NCBI GenBank assembly: GCA_947072805.1
Contig: CAMTJK010000067.1
Coordinates: 1 to 12,933 of the forward strand
Origin: an uncultured Prevotella sp.
GTDB taxonomy: Bacteria > Bacteroidota > Bacteroidia > Bacteroidales > Bacteroidaceae
DNA length: 12,933 nucleotides
Direction of reading: 5' to 3'
Below are positions 7,810 through 12,933 of the stretch, one piece after another; positions within the stretch are counted from its first letter, which is position 1, and each line of letters opens with the position of its first letter. The translations under genes were made by a program, and so were the position numbers. The notes beneath the pieces were generated by a model. It had not been told where the DNA came from and did no database searches. It saw only the letters and a list, made by a program, of their open reading frames with translations.

Positions 7810-9108
7810 ATGAATTGTCCACGTAAGATATTGCTTCTTTGTATTGCTATGTTGAGTGTTTCTATGTATGCCCAGCGTCATTCACTTCGTTCACAACAAA
7901 AGGACGTTCCGCTGGTTATTACCGCGTATATGGACTCACTTAAAAATTCACTCCGACAGATAGACTCTCTTGTCTTGTCCGGACAGCTTACCGTTGGTAA
8001 AGCTTCTGATGGGCGTTATTATCGTTTGTTTGTTCCTCCAACGTTTTATCATTCTGCAGCCCGCAAAGCTCTTTCTATTTCTGTAGAGCCGGAAGCAGGT
8101 GATGATGTGTCTGATGCTGTTGATGCGGCGATGCTTGCAATGTACAGAAAGCGACCGGATCTTGTGAGGAATACTGAATCGCGGTTGAATGCAGTCGGTA
8201 CGATACGAAGTGACGTGGAGAAGAAGGTCCGTCCGAAGGTAGTTTTCACAGATAAGGCTGCTCCTGTGCCTGACGAGCCTCTATATGCGCCCGTAGAGGT
8301 TGTTCTGCAGAAACCTAATTTCTGGACGTTTAGTGGTGACAACAGCTTGCAGGTAATGCAGAATTATGTTTCTGAAAATTGGCATAAGGGTGGAGAAAGC
8401 AATTACTCGATGGTGGGTAACGTTACGCTTACGGCTGATTATAATAATAAGCGCAGGCTCAAGTTTGAGAATAAGCTTGAGATGAAGCTCGGTTTTCAGA
8501 CATCCCCGTCAGATACTCTTCATAAATACAAGACTAACAATGATTTGCTTCGTTATACGGGAAAGCTCGGACTTCAGGCCACCAAGCATTGGTATTATAC
8601 CATTCAGGTACTGGCTTACACTCAGTTTACCAAGGGATTAAAGAGCAATGACAAGAAAGTTTATTCGGACTTCATGTCTCCGTTCAACCTTAACGTAGGT
8701 CTTGGTATGGATTATTCCATTGAGACAAGGAATAAACGTCTGAAGGGTAGTGTCAATCTATCATTCCTTTCTTTCAACTTCAGGTATGTGGATCGTAAAA
8801 ACCTCGCCAAAAGTTTGGGTGTAGTGGGAGATCATCACACATTGGAGGATTTTGGTTCGCAGCTTACAACGAGTTTGACGTGGAATATCACCGATCAGAT
8901 AAAATGGGTTACTCGCTTGTATGGATATACGACTTACGAAAAGTCGCTTTTGGAATGGGAAAATACATTCACACTAAGTGTTACCAAATATTTAAGTACC
9001 ACTATTTTCATCTATCCACGTCTTGATGACTCAACGAAGCGTGATGAAGATTGGAACTATTGGCAGATGAATGAATACTGCTCGCTTGGGCTATCTTATT
9101 CTTTCTGA
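7810..9108 (+). CDS. DUF3078 outer-membrane beta-barrel protein
   Basis: A 432-residue exported protein of unknown function. A Sec signal peptide is clear, with likely cleavage after Ala21 (SMYA/Q). Residues 22 to about 165 form a soluble N-terminal region (YMDSLKNSLRQIDSL, DGRYYRLF). From about residue 170 (KPNFWTFSGD) to the end are alternating aromatic/polar strands typical of a transmembrane barrel: NYVSENWHKGGESNY, KFENKLEMKLGF, RYTGKLGLQA, WYYTIQVLAYTQF. The chain ends in GLSYSF with the C-terminal Phe expected of BAM-dependent barrels. I recognise this as the DUF3078 pattern of Bacteroidota; no member with a proven substrate is known to me. It is transcribed alone, divergent from pyrG and convergent with the DUF1573 gene. 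The ATG at 7810 is preferred because it starts the signal peptide directly; no Shine-Dalgarno is visible. Confidence 0.88.
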   Translation: MNCPRKILLLCIAMLSVSMYAQRHSLRSQQKDVPLVITAYMDSLKNSLRQIDSLVLSGQLTVGKASDGRYYRLFVPPTFYHSAARKALSISVEPEAGDDVSDAVDAAMLAMYRKRPDLVRNTESRLNAVGTIRSDVEKKVRPKVVFTDKAAPVPDEPLYAPVEVVLQKPNFWTFSGDNSLQVMQNYVSENWHKGGESNYSMVGNVTLTADYNNKRRLKFENKLEMKLGFQTSPSDTLHKYKTNNDLLRYTGKLGLQATKHWYYTIQVLAYTQFTKGLKSNDKKVYSDFMSPFNLNVGLGMDYSIETRNKRLKGSVNLSFLSFNFRYVDRKNLAKSLGVVGDHHTLEDFGSQLTTSLTWNITDQIKWVTRLYGYTTYEKSLLEWENTFTLSVTKYLSTTIFIYPRLDDSTKRDEDWNYWQMNEYCSLGLSYSF

Positions 9109-9182
9109 TGCGTTTTTTCAGCCCCAATCTGTTCAATGCGTTCTGATTTGCGTTGTTTTTATCTTTTGTGATGATTATAATG

Positions 9183-9246
9183 ATATAAAAGGCGCAAACC
9201 TTAGTTGCGCGGATGCTGTTCCGCTGTCGGTTTGCGCCTTTTATAT
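9183..9246. terminator. Bidirectional terminator, 18-bp perfect inverted repeat
   Basis: Perfect 18-nt arms (9183-9200 ATATAAAAGGCGCAAACC and 9229-9246) enclose a 28-nt loop that itself folds into GCGGA/TCCGC (9209-9213 and 9220-9224). The A/T ends give a U-run after a GC-rich stem on both strands. The site lies between convergent stop codons at 9108 and 9283, so it can end both transcripts. Confidence 0.85.
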
Positions 9247-9282
9247 GTATATTTACAGTTGCTTTGTTTGCTCTTCAGATTT

Positions 9283-9675
9283 TTATTTCTTGGCTTCTTC
9301 CATGTCGCCTTCCACGTAGAGGCGAGTCATTTCAACTACACCATTTGTCCTCACCGTGATTGACTTTTTGAAGTGACCGGGAAACTTGCCCTCTCCGTTA
9401 TATGTGATTTTTATTTCACCTTTCTCTCCTGGTTGAACCGGTGCTTTGGTATATTCGGGTACGGTGCAACCACATGCTGCTATGGCTTGATTGATAATTA
9501 GCGGTGATTCGCCAACGTTAGTATAGGTGAACGTGCATGTCACTTTAGGTGATGATTCGGAGAAAGTCCCGAAGTTGTGGGTTGTCTTGTCAAATTTGAT
9601 TTCTGCCGGTTTCTGTGCCATCGCGTATGCAAAACCGCATACAAGCATCAATGTCATCAATATAATCTTCTTCAT
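9283..9675 (-). CDS. Exported DUF1573 family protein
   Basis: A 130-residue secreted protein of unknown function. The signal peptide (about residues 1-20) ends AMA/Q. The mature part is one Ig-like (ASH/DUF1573) beta-sandwich. It opens with IKFDKTTHNFGTF, continues with FTYTNVGESPLII, and carries the family hallmark A-C68-G-C70-TVPEYTK, then PVQPGEKGEIKITYN and GHFKKSITV. The length is that of single-domain members. Family members are common in Bacteroidota and are suspected of roles in the periplasm or at the surface; none can be assigned here. The paired Cys of the CGC motif could form a disulfide or bind a metal (inference). It has its own -7 box upstream and shares the downstream inverted-repeat terminator with the DUF3078 gene. 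Confidence 0.9.
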   Translation of the reverse strand: MKKIILMTLMLVCGFAYAMAQKPAEIKFDKTTHNFGTFSESSPKVTCTFTYTNVGESPLIINQAIAACGCTVPEYTKAPVQPGEKGEIKITYNGEGKFPGHFKKSITVRTNGVVEMTRLYVEGDMEEAKK

Positions 9676-9703
9676 AAGTCTATATGATTTAAATAAAACG
9701 ACA

Positions 9704-9711
9704 CAAAATTA
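9704..9711 (-). promoter_or_regulatory. -7 promoter box of the DUF1573 gene
   Basis: TAATTTTG on the minus strand fits TAnnTTTG and lies 29 nt before the ATG at 9675. No convincing -33 TTTG is present at the right distance. Confidence 0.55.
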
Positions 9712-9823
9712 CCCTAAAAATATTATATAGCATAGCTTTTGTCCCTTTATTTTTTAATAATTAACAGAACAGCTTTGTTTTCGGGTCATCCACAATTCAT
9801 GTGTGTGGTTACACGTTTGTAAT

Positions 9824-9859
9824 AAAAAAAGTCGCCGGAATCACTCCGACGACTTTTTT
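9824..9859 (-). terminator. Rho-independent terminator of the small lipoprotein gene
   Basis: On the minus strand GTCGTCGGA (9853-9845) pairs with TCCGGCGAC (9839-9831) around a 5-nt loop, with one U-G wobble, followed by seven U and preceded by six A. On the plus strand the wobble becomes an A-C mismatch, so the hairpin is tuned for minus-strand transcripts. It starts 37 nt after the lipoprotein stop codon. Confidence 0.88.
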
Positions 9860-9890
9860 CTCTCTTTTCTTTAGTTCGAGGTTGCAGATA

Positions 9891-10082
9891 TTAGTTCTCT
9901 TCAGCTACTTCAACTGCAGCAGAGTCAGCAGCAGCAGAGTCAGCAGCAGCAGAGTCAGCAACTACAGAATCAACAACAGCTACTGTGTCAGAATCAACAG
10001 GAGCAGCCTGGTTGGTCTTGTTACCACATGATGCGAAAGAGATAGCTGCAACAGCTACGAACATAAATACTAATTTTTTCAT
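9891..10082 (-). CDS. Small acidic Ala-rich repeat lipoprotein
   Basis: A 63-residue predicted lipoprotein. The signal peptide MKKLVFMFVAVAAISFAS ends in a lipobox with Cys19 (FASC). The mature 45 residues are low-complexity and acidic: a short CGNKTNQAAP linker, then VDS/ADS units in which ADSAA recurs exactly three times after degenerate copies, ending VEVAEEN. No fold or enzyme motif is visible. It should be anchored by lipid and largely disordered, comparable only in general form to other small Ala/Asp-rich Bacteroidales lipoproteins. The residues just after Cys are not acidic, so the usual Bacteroidota surface-export signal is not evident and a periplasm-facing position is more likely (inference). 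It has its own -7 box 52 nt upstream and a strong terminator 37 nt downstream, giving a compact monocistronic transcript of about 300 nt. Confidence 0.85.
   Translation of the reverse strand: MKKLVFMFVAVAAISFASCGNKTNQAAPVDSDTVAVVDSVVADSAAADSAAADSAAVEVAEEN
9916..9960 (-). repeat. Three perfect 15-bp tandem repeats in the lipoprotein gene
   Basis: The plus-strand unit GCAGCAGAGTCAGCA occurs three times without change (9916-9930, 9931-9945, 9946-9960), and a diverged copy follows at 9961-9975. In the protein each unit is the pentapeptide ADSAA in rotated register. The unit is a multiple of three, so copy-number change would keep the frame. Confidence 0.95.
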
Positions 10083-10133
10083 TTCTTTTGCTTTTTAAAT
10101 CTGTAAAACAATCATTTGTTTATTAAAACGATG

Positions 10134-10141
10134 CAAAGGTA
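10134..10141 (-). promoter_or_regulatory. -7 promoter box of the small lipoprotein gene
   Basis: TACCTTTG on the minus strand fits TAnnTTTG, 52 nt before the ATG at 10082. No clear TTTG lies 19-21 bp further upstream. Confidence 0.65.
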
Positions 10142-10218
10142 TATATTTTTTCGATACGTTGTTCTTTTTTTAATGTTTTTTTTCTTCCTAATTTTGTAAC
10201 ATTTCTGCAAAGACTTGA

Positions 10219-10255
10219 TTTATAACGTTTTATAAAGTGTTAAAAAACACACTTT
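10219..10255. promoter_or_regulatory. Palindrome and overlapping hairpin between divergent promoters
   Basis: TTTATAA-CGTT-TTATAAA (10219-10236) is a perfect two-arm palindrome with a 4-nt spacer, the shape expected of a dimeric regulator site. It overlaps a second inverted repeat, AAAGTGT/ACACTTT (10234-10240 and 10249-10255, 8-nt loop). Both lie between the lipoprotein and mtaB promoters. In such AT-rich DNA they could also arise by chance. Confidence 0.35.
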
Positions 10256-10311
10256 CTTTTAGTTTTCTTATTAATAAGAGCTGTTTTTCAGCGTAATAGC
10301 AAAAAAATGAT

Positions 10312-10319
10312 TACCTTTG
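10312..10319 (+). promoter_or_regulatory. -7 promoter box of mtaB
   Basis: TACCTTTG fits TAnnTTTG. A T-rich stretch (10284-10288) lies near the -33 position but is not a clean TTTG. The leader would be only about 25 nt and has AAGG one base before the ATG, too close to act as a normal ribosome-binding site. Confidence 0.65.
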
Positions 10320-10350
10320 TCGGTCGAATGTATTATATATATAATAAGGT

Positions 10351-11733
10351 ATGATTGATTCATCCGCATTTCAGGGTAAGCTGGCGGCTTATTACACGTT
10401 AGGTTGCAAGTTGAACTTTTCTGAAACGTCCACTTTTGCCAAATTGTTACAGGAGATGGGCGTGCGTACTGTACAAAAAGGTGAAAAAGCCGATCTTTGT
10501 CTCATTAATACATGTTCGGTAACAGAAGTTGCCGATCACAAATGCCGTCAAGCCATTCACAGGCTTGTGCGCAACAATCCCGGCGCTTTTGTTGTTGTAA
10601 CGGGTTGTTATGCCCAGTTGGAGTCTGATACCGTGGCATCCATAGATGGGGTAGACCTGGTTCTTGGTTCGAACGAAAAGTCAAATCTCGTACAGTTCCT
10701 TTCTGAAGCATGGGGCGGCTATCTTGATGAATCTAAAAATATACCTATATCGTCGAGAGATGTAAGCGTAACGTCGGCAGAAGTCCATAGGGTTCGTACA
10801 AAGGATATAAGGACTTTTGCGCCAAGTTGTTCGCGGGGAAACCGCACCCGCTTCTTTTTGAAAGTGCAAGACGGTTGTGATTATTTCTGCACTTATTGTA
10901 CCATTCCTTATGCAAGAGGTTTCAGCCGTAACCCATCCATTGAATCCCTCGTACACCAGGCCCAAAAGGCTGTAGAAGACGGTGGAAGGGAAATTGTGCT
11001 TACGGGTGTAAATATCGGAGATTTCGGTAAAACCACCGGCGAATCCTTCCTGAATCTTGTAAGGGCACTCGATGATGTCGATGGTGCTTGCCGTTATCGA
11101 ATAAGCAGTCTCGAACCCGATCTGCTCAGCGACGAGCTTATAGATTATTGTGCTGTAAGCCGCGCTTTTATGCCCCATTTTCACATACCGCTCCAGAGTG
11201 GCAGTGACACTGTATTGCGGCTTATGCACCGACATTACGATAGCAGTCTGTTTGCTGATAAGATACGTAAGATAAAACAGCGTATGCCCGATGCGTTTAT
11301 AGGAGTAGATGTGATGGTGGGCTGTAGGGGTGAAACTTCTGAATGTTTTGAAGAGACTTACGATTTTCTTGCAGGTCTCGATGTATCGCAACTGCATGTC
11401 TTCCCTTATTCCGAACGTCCCGGAACGGCAGCCTTGAAGATTGATTACATTGTTGATGATCGCACAAAGAAGGAACGTAGCAAACGACTTCTTGACTTGT
11501 CTGATGAGAAAACGCAGTCTTTTTACTCCCGTTTCATAGGGACAGAGGCTGAAGTGCTATTTGAAAAAGCTCCGCGTGGAAAGGCCATGCACGGTTTTAC
11601 GCGCAATTACATACGTGTGGAACTCTCGCCGGACATTGCCCGTGAAGAGTATGACAACAAGTTGATAAATGTACGGCTTGGAGGTTTCAATCACGACAAG
11701 TCGGCATTAAAAGCAGAATTTATTTATGGATAA
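10351..11733 (+). CDS. mtaB: tRNA ms2t6A methylthiotransferase MtaB
   Basis: A 460-residue cytoplasmic radical-SAM enzyme that adds a methylthio group to C2 of N6-threonylcarbamoyladenosine at position 37 of tRNAs reading ANN codons, which aids decoding. The N-terminal MTTase domain supplies three cluster cysteines: Cys19 (TLGCKLN), Cys55 (NTCSVT) and Cys86 (VTGCYAQ). The radical-SAM core carries Cys176-x3-Cys180-x2-Cys183 (DGCDYFCTYCTIP). The C-terminal 75 or so residues (GTEAEVLFEKA onward) fit a TRAM RNA-binding domain. The CxLN and CTYCTIPYARG wording favours the MtaB/YqeV branch over MiaB and RimO. The length is usual. The ATG follows a -7 box closely. Its last 8 nt (ATGGATAA) contain the start of the glycosyltransferase gene, so the two are co-transcribed and probably translationally coupled. 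Confidence 0.96.
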   Translation: MIDSSAFQGKLAAYYTLGCKLNFSETSTFAKLLQEMGVRTVQKGEKADLCLINTCSVTEVADHKCRQAIHRLVRNNPGAFVVVTGCYAQLESDTVASIDGVDLVLGSNEKSNLVQFLSEAWGGYLDESKNIPISSRDVSVTSAEVHRVRTKDIRTFAPSCSRGNRTRFFLKVQDGCDYFCTYCTIPYARGFSRNPSIESLVHQAQKAVEDGGREIVLTGVNIGDFGKTTGESFLNLVRALDDVDGACRYRISSLEPDLLSDELIDYCAVSRAFMPHFHIPLQSGSDTVLRLMHRHYDSSLFADKIRKIKQRMPDAFIGVDVMVGCRGETSECFEETYDFLAGLDVSQLHVFPYSERPGTAALKIDYIVDDRTKKERSKRLLDLSDEKTQSFYSRFIGTEAEVLFEKAPRGKAMHGFTRNYIRVELSPDIAREEYDNKLINVRLGGFNHDKSALKAEFIYG

Positions 11734-12754
11734 GATAGCCATTGTCATTCTTAATTGGAATGGTGCGGAAATGTTGCGCCAATATTTGCCGTCGGTGTTG
11801 AAATATTCAGCTGGTGAGGCAGCCGTTTATGTTGCAGACAATAGTTCTACAGACAATTCCATTAAATTATTGCGGAACGAATTCCCTGAATGCAAGTTGA
11901 TAATTCTTGACCGTAACTGGGGATTTGCGGAAGGATACAACAAGGCATTGCAAAGCATAGATGCCGAATATTTTCTCCTGCTCAATTCTGATATAGAGGT
12001 CACTCCCGGTTGGCTTGCGCCGCTTGTCTCATTCATGGACGAGCATGATGAGGTAGCAGCCTGTCAGCCCAAGTTACTGTCCATGTTCAGGCGCGATAGT
12101 TTTGAGTATGCGGGCGCGTGCGGAGGTTATATAGACCGTTTTGGATATCCATTCTGTCGTGGACGCATTTTTGATACAGTCGAGGCAGATCACGGACAGT
12201 ATGACACGCCTGTGCCTATATTGTGGGCCACCGGTGCGGCACTGCTCATACGTGCTGCCGATTACCGTGCAGTGGGAGGTCTTGACCCGCGTTTCTTTGC
12301 ACATAACGAGGAGATTGATATGTGTTGGAGGTTGCGCATAAGAGGTCGTAAGATATATTGTGTGCCTCAAAGCAAGGTATATCATGTAGGAGGAGGAACC
12401 TTGCCGAAAGCAAATCCCATGAAGACATTTCTCAATTTTCGTAATAATCTTACCATGCTTTACAAGTGTCTTCCCGATGAAGAGTTGCGCTATGTGATGC
12501 GCATGCGTTTGTTCCTCGATTATCTTGCAGCTTTCGAGATGCTGATATTAAAGAGAAACCTGGGCGATTTCAAGGCTGTGATAAGGGCTAGAAAGGCTTT
12601 TGAAGAATGGAAGATTGATTTTGCTACCGACCGAGAAGTCATTCAAGCTTCGCATGTGGGCGGTCCAATAGAAGAATGCAAGCGTTTCTCGTTGCTGTGG
12701 CAGTATTATGTTAGGAGAAAGAAGTTCTTTTCACAGCTTGTCGGACTGAAGTGA
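11726..12754 (+). CDS. Family 2 glycosyltransferase (rhamnosyltransferase-like)
   Basis: A 342-residue GT-A fold glycosyltransferase of family GT2, in the group that includes WcaA- and rhamnosyltransferase-like proteins. It begins with VILNWNGAEML, then VYVADNSSTDNS and DRNWGFAEGYNKAL of the nucleotide-sugar pocket. The metal-binding DXD equivalent is N87-S88-D89 in LLLNSDIEV. WATGAALLIRA and GGLDPRFFAHNEEIDMCWR (E195, E196, D198 as catalytic-base region) complete the pattern. No transmembrane helix is evident, so it should act in the cytoplasm or at the inner face of the inner membrane. It probably transfers a sugar to a lipid-linked glycan of the envelope; donor and acceptor cannot be read from the sequence. 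No other polysaccharide genes are in the window. Its ATG overlaps the end of mtaB by 8 nt. Family certain, specificity unknown. Confidence 0.92.
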   Translation: MDKIAIVILNWNGAEMLRQYLPSVLKYSAGEAAVYVADNSSTDNSIKLLRNEFPECKLIILDRNWGFAEGYNKALQSIDAEYFLLLNSDIEVTPGWLAPLVSFMDEHDEVAACQPKLLSMFRRDSFEYAGACGGYIDRFGYPFCRGRIFDTVEADHGQYDTPVPILWATGAALLIRAADYRAVGGLDPRFFAHNEEIDMCWRLRIRGRKIYCVPQSKVYHVGGGTLPKANPMKTFLNFRNNLTMLYKCLPDEELRYVMRMRLFLDYLAAFEMLILKRNLGDFKAVIRARKAFEEWKIDFATDREVIQASHVGGPIEECKRFSLLWQYYVRRKKFFSQLVGLK

Positions 12755-12933
12755 AAGGCGGATACATCTGTTTTACTGTTGGAAAGGTTTCATTAACATT
12801 TTGGAAAAATCTTTACTTTAACGTGTGTTAATCGGCATCCAAACCTCGATTTGAAACCTACGACGCGAAAATGAGCGTTTTTACTCTCAAATAGGGAGCG
12901 CTGATAGTCAGCAAGTTACGCGTTTTGCGATTT
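12755..12933. other. Unassigned sequence after the glycosyltransferase gene
   Basis: No gene is recognised in these 179 nt. There are three short inverted repeats: TTAAC/GTTAA (12818-12822 and 12827-12831), ACGC/GCGT followed by T-rich DNA (12863-12866 and 12875-12878, a weak terminator candidate), and GCTGA/TCAGC with a 3-nt loop (12900-12904 and 12908-12912). No TAnnTTTG box is seen on either strand. Confidence 0.4.

Noticed and set aside
9916..9960. CRISPR array or intergenic satellite
   Set aside because: The 15-bp units are contiguous without spacers and encode an in-frame pentapeptide repeat within the lipoprotein gene.
10681..11397. Minus-strand open frame of 238 codons opposite mtaB
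   Set aside because: It is long but fully antisense to an enzyme with all six cluster cysteines intact, has no recognisable domain, and follows from the codon bias of mtaB.

Overview
The window looks like chromosomal DNA from a Bacteroidota member, most likely order Bacteroidales and Prevotella-like. Several signs agree. Four of the intergenic regions carry the Bacteroidota -7 promoter box TAnnTTTG, and one also has a well-spaced -33 TTTG. Start codons lack good Shine-Dalgarno sequences. The gene families (Dpp5-type S9 peptidase, DUF3078 barrel, DUF1573 protein, long YidC) are typical of the group. There is no sign of phage, plasmid, insertion sequence, CRISPR array, tRNA or rRNA.

Left half (1-7317), all on the minus strand, in order of transcription: pyrG (CTP synthase, GTG start), yidC (membrane insertase, overlapping pyrG by 8 nt), a 163-nt gap with a REP-like hairpin, a secreted dipeptidyl peptidase of the Dpp5 type, and an MFS transporter. 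The last two are 58 nt apart with no recognisable promoter between them. The MFS protein resembles the eukaryotic lysosomal dipeptide transporter MFSD1, so the pair may be a periplasmic cut-and-import route for dipeptides. This is the most interesting functional hypothesis here.

Middle (7318-10350): a roughly 490-nt divergent intergenic region holds the pyrG promoter and a plus-strand promoter for a DUF3078 outer-membrane barrel gene with a structured leader. That gene converges on a DUF1573 gene across a perfect 18-bp inverted repeat that can terminate both. Next is a self-contained minus-strand unit (promoter, 63-aa lipoprotein with DSAAA repeats, strong terminator). A 268-nt divergent region with a palindrome separates it from the plus-strand genes.

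Right part (10351-12933), plus strand: mtaB (tRNA ms2t6A methylthiotransferase), overlapped by 8 nt by a family-2 glycosyltransferase gene, then about 180 nt with no recognised gene. Most of the window is ordinary housekeeping and envelope content. I found no clearly new system, but several observations merit a check.
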